Source: Baylisascaris procyonis (lineage: Eukaryota; Nematoda; Chromadorea; Rhabditida; Ascarididae). Taken from it: 64,000 nucleotides of DNA. This document shows, piece by piece, positions 49,508-61,235 of this stretch. Below the pieces are notes generated by a model. It saw only the letters and a program-made list of their open reading frames with translations, made no database searches and was not told the DNA's origin. Location: positions 682,001 to 746,000 of the forward strand of contig JAZARR010000213.1 of assembly GCA_037389465.1 (NCBI GenBank). The letters run 5' to 3'. Position 1 is the first letter of the stretch. Every line of letters starts with the position of its first letter. Made by a program: the position numbers and the translations under genes.

Positions 49508-52142
49508 ACACAGATGGTTGCTTCATTTGTGTAACCTTTCACTGAATGCGGTAATTGTTTGGGCACGAAAAAGCAGATTCGAAAGGGGTCTGATCAGTGG
49601 AATCGATGTTAAAATATTTGACCTTTCGAGGTCAGTCTGCAAGGTTTTATACTCCTTGAGGGCGTTCTGCTCCTCGGGGCATTCTTACACAGATAGCATT
49701 CGTCTATACTCGACTGCGACCTATGTCATTCACACACTGTTTGTTGCGATGGTTGGATGTTGCGTTTCTCTTGTCTTTCTACTATTATAACATCTAGAAT
49801 GCGGTGCTGCATCTTCATATATTCGGTAATCGGTATATTCAATAAGTTTTGAAGGTGTTTTTATTTAATTTGTCAAATCTATACATTGTCCATAAATATA
49901 ATATAACGAGTGCTTTCTATTTCTTGACAACGATGTTTTCTATCTTTGCATTAATGGTGATCACTTATTTCACTCTATTTGCATCATTTAGCTTCAGATA
50001 TTTTACATTTCAATGCCAGTTACCATTTTTTTAAATTTACCATATCTCCTATCTAATTGCTTGTCGTGTTTATTTCTAACTGCGATGTATATCGTAGATG
50101 AGGTATCATCAAGTACATTGTTGATTTACGGGCAATAAATTCAAATAGGCAGTACGACAAATCAATGTGTTCTACCTTCATTTATGAAGATCAATCGATG
50201 TTTATTTGTAGAATGAAGCTCTTTAAATATTCGATCATTACATAATGTTCTATCATGATTGAGTGTTCGGATTCGTGCATAGCACGATAACATTGCAATC
50301 GTGCGTTGCACTAAGGGTGTATAGCCGCAATTATGGACGTCGCTCAAAAATTTTCAAATTCGTTTTTATTCGATTATTTTATGAAGCTTTCAATTGAATA
50401 CTTTGGTTTAGATTTATGTAAATTTGCGGATGAAATGTATAAATTTTTAAGCGCAATCTTTGTTAGCATTTTAAATGCAAATTCAAAATTTATGCATTCT
50501 ATTGCAATATCTTCACCAATAACGCAATTGTTCATTTTTCATTTATTCTACGCATCACATTTGCCCGATCGACCAGTGTGAATGCTTGAGAAAATTCACA
50601 TCATCTGAAATAACCGAAATTCAAAACCAATTCAAAATTTGCATATATCAGACATTTATGTTTGATATATGCAAATTTGTGATTATGAGGCTTGTTGGCG
50701 TTGGTTGACGTTGCATGATTGCGCGTTGGTTGACTTCGACTAATCGTGTGGGCGAGATGTGACCTTATGATCTACGAACTTTATCAATCATTCTGCTTTA
50801 AATCGCACTCTGTACGGTCACTGGCAATCGTTGATTAGATGCACAGTAGAGCAATGTAATTGCCAGCCCTCAGGGGAACGATATATGCATAACTGAGGGG
50901 ATATGGTTACGCTCTTGCAATCAGAATCATTCATTGTGGTGAATTTTACTTCATCCGCTCGGTTGCACCGAGCTTTCGTCCTCGAATATGCTGAGGTAGT
51001 GTATATGTCGCTCTTTTATTTAGACGTTATAGCTGGTTGTGGTATCAAATCTCTATAATATCAAATCTTAGTCACGTTTGTAGGTTGATGTTCCAATATT
51101 TCATAAGGATGAATAATAAATCAGTGATCATGTATAAGCGTTACTTACTTGTAGGTCGTTTATTGGTGGAAATGTTTTCCATTGCTAGACCTTTAGTAAT
51201 TTTTTGATGCGCATTTTAATTATGTGATGGCAGTTCCTGGTTCCATGAACGAATGTCCTTTGAACAGTTCAAGTATAGAAATGGTTGTTTAAATTTAGGG
51301 AAGTTTTGTAGGAAATATTGTAACCATAGGGAATTATCTGTCTTCTTGGATTCTCTTAAAAACTTTAAATTAAATAACCTCTCTGAATTGTTTTATTGAA
51401 TATTAAAATATTAATGCTTGAATAGAACTTAATTTCTATCTTCATGGAAACGACAGATTTATGAAGTTCAATGAGTCATTAGTGTCGTTTAGTTTAGTGA
51501 TGAATGGCACATATACTTAAACGATGTGCACTGAAGTAGTAAATTTGAAGTAACTAAGCAGCGAAAATTATTCGCACCTCTCTTTCGAGTAGCTTTATTT
51601 GAACACTACAAAAAGACATCACCGAACACTCCTATTCTAGCAAAATCGATTTTAATGTCAGTCTTACATTTCATTGGCTTCATCTGTACTCTTGCCTCTA
51701 GCTCCACTATATTTGATATTAGAGAATACCATTGGTTCTCCGCTGTGAGCTATTGTAGGTTTCCAATCAAAAGAATTCAACGTTCTATATAGGTCTTGCC
51801 AATGTAGATTGCTGATCAACACCACTCTCCTCTCAGTGGTTTATTTGAAAGAGCTTATTTAATGATTCTAAAAGATAACAATGTTGTTAGAGCGATGCGT
51901 CTTTCAGATCGTATAAAATGATCTCTATGCGCAAGCAAAAAAAAAAGAATATTTTGTCGTCATTATTCACCATCTCTGAGTATTGATAAATACCTTTATG
52001 CAATCATAGGTATGTGTATAGGTGCTTGTATATCTGTGTGTCTGTACGTATCTATAGTTGTGGTCCAATCATTTGCCTACTCATTTGATTTTCAACTAGT
52101 TGGATCATCGGGTCATTTGTTGCTCAGTCGGCCACCTACAAT
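49508..52142. repeat. Dispersed repeat family, copy B (core plus right part)
   Basis: The core, 49508-51547, matches copy A with roughly 1-2 percent differences by eye. The right part, 51548-52142, is related to 47460-48780 with internal deletion and more divergence (shared cgtataaaatgatctctat block). The copy runs directly into the left part of copy C, so the units sit head to tail. The inverted repeat is at 50635-50678. Confidence 0.85.
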
Positions 52143-52184
52143 AATGAGTTTGTGTTTCAATAAACCACATTTCGATGATGAAAC

Positions 52185-53138
52185 CCTGGTGCAGATGGCA
52201 TACCGTCACGTGAATACCATACCATACTTATTGATGAAATTTGCTTTGTTCCTCTATTACTGTACATATTCTTCGTCCGATCAGAATAACATTGCCGTCT
52301 GTCTAAATCAATATTTTTGCAGTTTGGATGCAATCGGTTTCCCTAATTCATGAGCCCCAATAGCCTGTAGTGATGTTGAACATAGTTATATCTGTGTTTC
52401 AGTGGGAAAGGAGAAAAGAGGTGGGGGAAGGGGAAGGGGGAAAGAAGAGTAAGACGACGCAGCGCGGTATAACTGTTTAATTTTGTTCGTTTATTGGCAT
52501 AGTGATCCCGTTATCCATTCGTGTTCAACTCCCTCGTTGCGTTGAATTGCACTGCCCACTACCATCTGATCATTTGATCACCTTTTGTGATGCAAGAGAG
52601 GAGAAACGATAGTTCAAGCTGAAGTTTTCATGGCTCGAGCTCAGGTTGGAGTCCAGAGAGAATATGAATAGACAACTATTGAATGTGGATTTCACAGATG
52701 GTTGCTTCATCTGTGTAACCTTCAATGAATGCGGTAATTATTTGGGCACAAAAAAGCAGATTCGAAAGGGGTCTGATCAGTGGAATCGATGTTAAAATAT
52801 TTGACCTTTCGAGGTCAATCTGCAAGGTTTTACACTCCTTGAGGGTGTTCTGCTCCTCGGGGCATTCTCACACTGATAGCATTCGTCTACACTGGAGTGC
52901 GACCTATGTCATTCACACACTGTTTGTTGTGATGGTTGGATGTTGCGTTTCTCTTGTCTTTCTACTATTATAACATCTAGAATGCGGTGCTGCATCTTCA
53001 TATATTCGGTAATCAGTATATTCAATAGGTTTTGAAGGTGTTTTTATTTAATTTGTCAAATCTATACATTGTCCATCAATGTAATATAACGAGTGCTTTC
53101 TATTTCTTGACAACTATGTTTTCTATCTTTGCATTAAT
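52185..53138. repeat. Dispersed repeat family, copy C (truncated)
   Basis: 52185-52415 resembles the left part of copy A. After about 275 bases of unrelated DNA with a G-rich run, 52692-53138 matches the first 0.45 kb of the core. The match ends abruptly after gcattaat. Copies B and C share an upstream block (cacagatggttgcttcat) not seen in copy A. Confidence 0.8.
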
Positions 53139-55333
53139 ATCTTTTCTATCGCTACATTCAAATATTTGACATCTCTTCACGAATATATTTTTAATCAGTG
53201 GCAGTAAAACGTTAAATAGCTCAAAGAATGCTTTCTATCGGTTTTGTTTCGAATAACATTTCTCTCGTTTTTAACAAACGAAACATACTTCGATGTGTTT
53301 AATTTGGAATATATTTACTGTCTGAGTTCTTGTCACGACACCATGGAACCCCGACTCTAGGCCCTCTCTGTGGAGTTTAAAACCTCCCTCAGTTGTCTGC
53401 CGTCTTGAAGGTCGGAGGTAGGGAACGAAGCACATAAGTCTTTGAATATAACGAAGAGTACTGAGAGGGACTGAAGGCTGCGAAGGTCAAGTGTATCGCA
53501 TGTGCTTCGACAGAAGTACACATTGCATACTTGCATTGCTAGATATATTCATTAAATATATATTCGTCTATCTGTATAAATGTTTGCTCACAAATAGTTC
53601 TTTTCATGCTGCATTTCGCTACGTCTTGTCTGTACTGTGAGGTTTTGTTGGATCGGCAAATCACTTCATGTTTTTTGTAATTCTCTGATTGTGCTTATCG
53701 ATGATAGTTTAAAATTGAATGAGTTCAAATTGATATCCAATCTCTCCTTTTTCATAGTCGTTGATCAAATCTCAAATTGCTTTGATCGATGTTTAGAAAA
53801 CGATAATGCAAGTTTGTTTTAATTATTAATTGCATTAATAGAGCGAGGGGTGCGTATAAACTGAAGCCTTTAGCTATCTTGAAGGGGGAATGTTTTCGAC
53901 CGCTTCCTCATAAAGTTTATTCACTACAACTTTCATGCATAATTTCCAGCAAAGAACTGCACCTATTTTGAGGTCTTGTCGAGCTAATAGCAGCTAGTGA
54001 GGTTTGCATCGTTGATCAAACGGGGAACTCAGAAAGCTTGTTGCATTGCATATAAGTAGATATTTGAATGGACATAATAGATGAAAACAGGAAACTTGGC
54101 GCTTAAATTGTAAATGAAGAAAGCATTAGGATAACTTTCGACGGCTTTTAGTAGTGCACTTTTAAGAGAGTCCAATTTTGGTCGCTGCAAACTAGCGATG
54201 CGCTGTTTAGAGGCATCTTCAAGTTGAGTGCTGTCACATCTTACGAGGCAGGTTCGCAAACATTAGCACCCTTTCGCCATTTTTCTGCATTATTTCATTG
54301 GCGTCGCGGTGCATTCCTTCTTACACTCGTTCTTTCAAACATGTCTGCTTAGGATATTACCAGCCGACTGTCGCATAAACATCGCTATCGTCTAATAATC
54401 TGTACCATATTTTCAATTGTGCTATTCTTGCCAATGAAGGCTGGTAGCAGTGTGAATAGCGGTGAGGGGAGGGGTGGTATTGCACAAGAGGAATTGCAGT
54501 GTTAGTAGCGCAAAGACGTGGTTCAAAATATGAATTTGCTGCTTGCTATAGACGTATGTATAGAGAGAAGGGAGTGACAAATCCTATCACGTCCTCCTCA
54601 CACCATTATATTTGTTTAGTTGCAGCTACACAATGAACATTGTGCAAAATTTTTTGTTTTTTTCTGTCGAATATTTGAAGGTGACTAAAAACTTCAAAAG
54701 TTCTATGCTAAATACTGGAATCTGTTTTTCCTTTTCTCCCATGACTTTCATTTCCATGATATGGCTGGTTTACGAAGTTGCCCGCAAGTTCAAAGTTCCT
54801 TCTAAAATGTTTCTTTTCTCTTGCGTCTATCGATCACATATTCTGACTATTGCTGCTATTTTCGCTTCTAAGGTACACATCGATCAGTTACGATACTACT
54901 CACATAGAGTACTTCCTGAAGCGCTTTGGATGCTGAATCCGAGTTTTGGACGGGAGACCCCACATCAATGTCAGTGGGGTCTCCCGTCTGAAGGTCTCCA
55001 CAAACCTCTCCGTTTCGGAGTGTCCTGCACCAAAGACCCTCTGTTTGCTTTATCTAATACTTGTTTTGGTGCTATAACCGAATGCTCACTTGGGTTCAAA
55101 TATTTTTCTGTCGTGCTATCCTACCGATATTTTAAAGTGATCTCACAACCGTATTCTCTACGTTTAGAGGAATGCTTTGCAGACATTTTGTTCTTTTCTG
55201 ATATTGTTATGCACACGCTTGCGTATGTTTCCTTATTTCTGTTGAAATAAATAAGAAGAAACTATGCTTATGATGCATTTCGCTTTGAGAAAATTTGGCC
55301 ACTGATCTGTGCGTTACTTTCAGCACGCATAAG
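53139..55333. other. Non-coding DNA with a strong hairpin
   Basis: No supported exon. An open frame of 212 codons at 54612-55250 has no splice support, is rich in Phe and Ser and runs straight through a perfect inverted repeat. It is therefore not called as a gene. Confidence 0.45.
54949..54988. repeat. Perfect 15-bp GC-rich hairpin
   Basis: GACGGGAGACCCCAC (54949-54963) and its exact reverse complement (54974-54988) flank a 10-base loop. The stem is much richer in GC than its surroundings. Confidence 0.9.
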
Positions 55334-57916
55334 TCGACAGTTGGAGCAATTGGGACGATCGACGAAAGGATCGTCGGAATCGAGGTGAACACCATCCTCC
55401 AGCAATTCGCCAAAACAACACACAATTCATGGTGTCACCATTGGCAAGCACACAACACGCACCGCCCACTCACACTTACGAACTACGGTATGCGCTTATT
55501 ATGTGATACGCTATATTAGAACGATTGCATCACCTCGCAAACATCGAAAGTGATCCGTATTGGTACACACGTAGGTGTTTTTTCGAGGAGGCACTGATAT
55601 GGAGTAATTGTATTTTAGAATCCTTTGATCAAATATTTTCTTTCTAGTCTGAATTTCTTGTTGAGGGTGGGGATTGGGGGTAGGGGAGGGGATAAAAAGC
55701 GAAGGTTGTCTTGTAAGGCGCGTTCCATGAATACGTTTCAAATTATGCGCAAGTAATGCTCAGAACTTGCCAAAAAGACTAGGTAAATGTCACTAAAATT
55801 TTCCGAGTTGAAAAAATAAAAATCAATTCAGATGAATACCTCATATGTTAGAAGTATCGCATGAGTTATCATGTAAATGAGTTCATGTCGTGATGCTCAT
55901 TGAGCAGTCAACAGACGAATGAAACTCTAAACATGTTGAGGATGATATAAAACTGAAGTCTTCCATCTTTTAGAGTTAGAAAAGTTGGCTATAAAATTTT
56001 GCAATGCATCGCACAAAAATGTGCTTAAATAAGGAAGCGAGCAATTTATATTAATATTAATACATTCGGCATGTTCACAAACTGTTTCATTAAAAAAGCG
56101 CCCTTTGTTGGGATTTTCACAGTTCATCACCTCATGCGTGTGTTCATTCTTCTTTTCCAACCGAAATATCAAAGCGTTAAGTGCCTAAAACATTTGTTAG
56201 ACCCAACAAGAAAATCGGTTATTTTAACACATTTCTCTGTTTTATATAACACTTGCCATTTCTCTAAGAGATATAAGGAAAGTTGCATCGATTCAGTGAA
56301 TTAACAGATTGTTTCAATTAACCGGCCCATCGAATAGCGACACAAAGCCAGTGAGTCGTTACGCATTGTTACGAAACTGCACAACGACCGAGAGCTCGTT
56401 TTTTAGTGATACGATTATCAACAGCCTTATTTGGTCATATTACGCGCTGCACTATGGTTTTGAATGTGGTGGTTTAGAAGGGTTGAAGGTGAAGTGATTG
56501 TGATGTGAGGGCTTGCTTTAACCAGAGACAAGGACAAACATTCGAAGAAACTGTTTTCTATATTGGTGATATTCTTATAGTTTTATACACAATGCGAAAT
56601 GCTGTAATTGCTGAGTTAAACGTTGTATTTAGATATTTTATGAACAGCTAATTCAGTGATGATCGTTGCGGTCATCTAAGTGGTTACTAATGACCCTAAA
56701 AGTTTACTCACATCGAGATGTCTAGCACAAGTAGAAATTCATCGATAATCGATAATCTATTTCAGTTAAAATTATGCAAATTTTTCACACGCTATTTTTG
56801 GTCGTTCACTAAGGCGTGCAAACATTTGGGTATCTTCGCAGCTATCGTTCAATTCGTAGCCAAAGAATGTGTATCTCACGGACAGTGCACTATTTTTCAG
56901 GTCTTTTGAATGGTGCGAAAAGACTGACTACCTATTTTATGTTGCGTCCACAATACGATAATCCTCAGTTCGCTTCCTTGCATGAATCTATGAGAGTTCG
57001 ATGTGTGGTAAGTGTTGATGTGAATATTTCACGTTATATTTTGCTAGTTATTACATGGCCATAAGGGTTTTAAGGCCCTCTTTTTGTTTAATGAATGTTT
57101 TATTCTTTTCATTCGCTCTTGAACATTTTATAAAAATACGTCTTGAAGATTAAGTCACATCCGTATTAAGGAAGAGCAGAGAACAAGGATTGGGGGGGGG
57201 GGGGTGAGGTTAATTCATGGGGATGTTTATTCTCATCAATGAATGAGGAAGAAGGAAGGCAATAGCAGTGGAATTTTTGAGCTTAATATATGAGTGATAT
57301 TGTATTAATCAATATATCTATGGTAGTAAATGAATGAATTTCTCGGATTTTTAAAATATCGGCATTTTTAATTTTAAAGTTTTCTGTTTATATGGGCGAT
57401 AGGCATTGCTTAGAAATGGATGAAGTCTTTTTTACGATTGCTGTTGAATGGGAGGATTTTGAAGGTAGGCGTTTGATACTACGAGTTAAGTGAATTTTTG
57501 TTTTTATTGGGCAGAGGTGCATCGATCTGGAAGGGATAGACCTACATACGCATGCATGGGAATGAAGTCGATATTTTTGTACATATCTTCAATAGTGTTT
57601 GGAGCGTATTCAGTGAATACTAGAAATAGCATGATTTGCTTGGAATTTGTAGGGTTATTCCTATTTGTGGATGGGGTTTCTGGGTTGTTTTTATGGAGAT
57701 AAGAAGGTGCGAATATTTTATCATTAATAAGGATTCTGAATGTTTATGTTGAAGACTGGTGTGAGTGTGTTGGCGAGTGGTGCAACTGTGCTGGTCATTC
57801 CGAATGGCGAGTTTGCATCCTTATTTGCACTTCCATACAAAGAAGGACCCGTTTTTCATTGTCTTCAGTTCTCGAGAACCTTGGGCGATTCTTTGCTAAC
57901 CGAGACGTTCGAATAA
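55334..57916 (+). CDS. Multi-exon gene, unrecognised
   Basis: Candidate exons: 55334-55487 (VDSWSNWDDRRKDRRNRGEH, then FMVSPLASTQHAPPTHTYEL, phase 2 end), 56308 to about 56348 (LFQLTGPSNSDTKP, phase-compatible, ending at a gtgagt donor), 56901-57007 (GAKRLTTYFMLRPQYDNPQF, then SLHESMRVRCV) and 57755-57916 (TGVSVLASGATVLVIPNGEF, then YKEGPVFHCLQFSRTLGD, TAA). Phases agree from exon 1 to 2 and from 3 to 4; the join from exon 2 (phase 0) to exon 3 (phase 1) does not, so an exon may be missing or these are two genes. The exon 4 acceptor is gaag. The first exon is charged and then Pro/His/Thr-rich, which suits a disordered region of a nuclear or RNA-associated protein. No family is recognised. Confidence 0.4.
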
Positions 57917-58637
57917 TTCACTGCTGAGGAAAAGTGAGGTTGTTGACTCTGATTTTTCATCTCCTAATATTTTATTATTCGTTATCTTCAAATTTATGCA
58001 CATCGAAAATGTTCTGACTTATGAGATTGTGAACTTATGCTTCCCTATTAAGTCATTTGCAGTACAGGTAAATTGTGGTTAAATTTTTCGTGAATGATGA
58101 AAACAACACTACCCGTTATTGTAGTAAGTGTTGCCTCCAGGAATGTTCGCTGAGTAGAAAGTGGGTTGCTGTAATACATCTTATGTGCATAGTTTTGTGG
58201 GTCAGTGTGTCTTATTTTGAATGAAAGTGCTGAATGGATTTGAAAAGTTTTTCGAATATAGGATCGGAAATATTGCTGTCATATAACCGTTAATGGTGAA
58301 CTGTTAAGGTGTTGTCAAGTTGTTATCATCTAAATGATTATTCAAGTGAGATATATTTCACAACTGTGTTTCTGCTTCATTTTTTAGAGTATCTAACTTT
58401 AATATTTGTGTGCTATCGAGGGCATAGAATGCTCTCGCTATATACCCTCGCTTACTTCCGCATCCACCCCCTCTTTATTAGGATAATTATTTTCCTTTTG
58501 GGGGAGAGAGGGGGACAGAATGTTTGGTTGACTATTTGCTTGGCTCTTTTGTTGAGTTGACCTATAAAGGAATGAATACTGTGAAATGCGTGTGCTTGCA
58601 GTATATGTTAGAGGTTGATTTTTGATTGTTTTTTCAG

Positions 58638-58788
58638 TGATGATTTCAATCGTCTTCCAAATTCAAATGAGAGAGTGAATGGTCACAATGTTGATGTCAA
58701 GAATATTATCGAGCAATTGGCATCTGGATGTGTACAGAAGGAACCATACGGTGACGTTATGCGAAACTCACCGCCGAATAATCGGTGA
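58638..58788 (+). CDS. Candidate exon next to the duplication breakpoint
   Basis: After a ttttttcag acceptor the phase-2 frame reads DDFNRLPNSNERVNGHNVDV, then KNIIEQLASGCVQKEPYGDV and MRNSPPNNR to TGA. The following bases in the next frame (VKDLPKHPDATFKNQ) are also open and end at a gtaagt donor near 58831. The exon may therefore be longer, with a frame break near 58784. It begins 264 bases before the left edge of the duplicated block. No family is recognised. Confidence 0.35.
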
Positions 58789-59321
58789 AGGATTTACCGA
58801 AACATCCTGATGCAACATTCAAAAATCAATGTAAGTTTGCATGTGACGTTTTGAGATGTGTTTTTGTATTGACGCGATAGGAGGTAGGGGGCAGTTCATC
58901 ACTTAAATCTAAAATATAGTAAACCTGAGGGTTGAAGTTGATGTGTAGAGTTATTATAACGTATTGATCGGATTCTGTCGACTTGTTGATTACCTCTGGC
59001 ATATATCAACCTCATCTAAGGATTCTACAAAAATTCAAATCCACGATCTGATAGGATCCTATATTCCGCCCCTATCTACTCGTTTGTGTGCCATATCACA
59101 ATCGGCATCCGTTTTCTACAGCATGGCGCAACGAGTTGTGTTATGGGATTCGCATGAATTTCACAGAATCATTGCGTTATTCATTCATCTCTACTTATTC
59201 ACCCATTTCAAATGTTCATTGGTCATAGACTTGCTGTTATCATTTGTGATGATAAACTGCTACGTTATGTTGGTTGATGGGGGGAAGGGGGCGGAGGGGC
59301 AGTGGGAGGAGTGGGAGACTC

Positions 59322-59329
59322 TATAAAAG
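59322..59329 (+). promoter_or_regulatory. Duplicated TATA-like box
   Basis: TATAAAAG preceded by the same GC-box-like G-rich block as at 40729-40780. In this copy it lies about 0.85 kb from the RRM2 exons because the intervening DNA is deleted. Confidence 0.3.
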
Positions 59330-60170
59330 GGGAATCAAAAACTCTAAATTTTCAGTACTTGCAAGCACCTTCCTTTTATTTTGCGATTTGTAGAGGTATT
59401 TCTTTTAAGTTCTCAGAGCTCTTTATCTCTGAAGAGCTGCAACCGGCGTTGTGCTAATCGGCAATCATCGTCGATATTTCATTATAGATTAGAATGCGGG
59501 AAGCTATTATCTTTCTCTGATATTTTATCCTGTGCTTTTGATCCTCATCCACCTCTATTGCCTTGTAATCCCTCATGCATCCTTCTCCTCTTTCTTTCTA
59601 TTCCCATCCACCATTTTAACGAACACCTCGTCCTCCCCCCTCCCCCAACCATTGTCACCACCGTAGGTGTGCGGTGTTTTTATGATAGATTGTGACAGAA
59701 AATTCACTTAAGAATGTGTTTACCATTCAAGAGAAGAAGCATGGTGCTTTATTATTCTTCGCGGAACCTCATTTTTGCATGTCGGGGATTTGTACCCTTT
59801 TTGTTTTCGTGAAAGCTGAACAATTTGGTTATTAGAAAGGGGTGAGTTCTGCATTCTGAGTAGGGAGAGCGTTTTCGTTCAGTTTTAATCCCTTTTTTTT
59901 ACAAGGAATAAAGAGAGAAGAGAAGGCTGTCGTAAAGTTATATGTGAGCAGTTTTCTGTAATAGGAAATGTTTTGTAATTCCTCAAACGCACTCCAGTAG
60001 GCTATAAATAGCATATAGCTCTCACTTTGAAGGACATCAGCTACCGAGATTGCAAGTTGAAGCAATAAAATTGCAAGTCGACTGTCAGCGTTGATCTGAG
60101 GATACTGTGAAATGTATATATTAACAAGAGTTTCTTGTAGGTAAGAGTTCTTTGCGAACATGAAATCCAG

Positions 60171-61235
60171 ATGCAAAGAAGGCGCATCTGGATTTGTTAT
60201 CTACAAAACTGTATGTTGGAGGAGTGCCGGACGAATCCACAATGAGGACTTATTCAAATATTTCCCCGAGAAAGTTCGAGAAATATCGCCACATGCCTGG
60301 GTATATTTTTAGATTGTTTTATTTGCTATCTTAAACTATTCAACTTTTTTAAATCAAATTGAGTGCGTAAAGTTCAAAGGTCAGTTTCCACATTTCTGTA
60401 AAAATTGGAAGACGGAGCATGCAATGCGAGGGTATATATGAAAATACTGATGGTGATGAGAGGAGCCAATTGTAGACGTTGTTTTTACTTGGGAACATAG
60501 TTTCGATGTTTTGATTTCTTATTTAGGACTTGTGGAATTTATTTAGAATTTACTTAGAACTTAGAACTTCAAGGTGTGGTGTTGGGAGCAAAATAATTCG
60601 GCGGCCGGTCAGCCATTGAGATCCATAATACTGTTAGGGCGCAACAAGCGATGATTGTCAGTGAGAGATGTAGGAGATCACGTTATGTCACTCTGCCTCG
60701 CCCATTTCCCCCACCTATAACATTCGAACAAAATTTTCGAGCATTGTTACGACAAAATTTTATTGAGAGATTTTAGGCGGATACCTGTAATGGGCTGTTA
60801 ATTCGAACAATGCCTGAGATGAAATTAAGGAATTAAACATATCTGGGAACAGCTTTCTTTGAAGACTTCGGTCTTTTTTCAAGCTTCACAGGTGTGATTG
60901 CGCAAGTGCCGAATTTTCGAAAAATGTTGGCAACAATGCAGAATTTTTCAGCGGTTTTCTGTAAACACGTCCAGAATATCAAAACTACGAGATATTAATT
61001 ATAGGTGGACCGTGTCATCATTCCAACTCCACGTCGAGGTTTTGCGTTTATAACGTTCAACGATGCAAAGGTCACAAAGGGTTTCATCGAGATGCGAAAT
61101 GTGGTGATCACTTCGATTCAATGGTTCCATCCAGTGATTTCCAAGAAGTCGATGAATAAATGTGGTGAGGAATTGTTCTCGAAACTCATCGAACATCGTT
61201 GTGATATAGTGTTCTCGTCGATGAAAGAAAATTGA
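60171..61235 (+). pseudogene. Truncated TDP-43-like copy with RRM2 exons only
   Basis: Exons 60171-60300 and 61005-61235 are the same as 45098-45227 and 45932-46162 of copy 1, including the frame inconsistency between KLYVGGVPDES and NEDLFKYFPEKV. The RRM1 exons and everything upstream to 40836 are missing; only the last bases of the 44321 donor exon (TTGTAGAG/gtattt) remain at the junction. Without RRM1 and a start, a normal product is unlikely, so it is called a partial duplicate pseudogene. A fusion transcript from the upstream unknown gene or the duplicated promoter block cannot be excluded. Confidence 0.65.

Noticed and set aside
38874..50581. Small open frames repeated at 38390, 38703, 38874, 49849, 50162 and 50333
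   Set aside because: They recur because the repeat core is duplicated; no splice sites or coding-type substitution pattern is visible.
54612..55250. 212-codon open frame on the + strand, the longest in the window
   Set aside because: No splice context or recognisable motif, and it translates straight through a perfect inverted repeat; composition looks like chance in AT-rich DNA.
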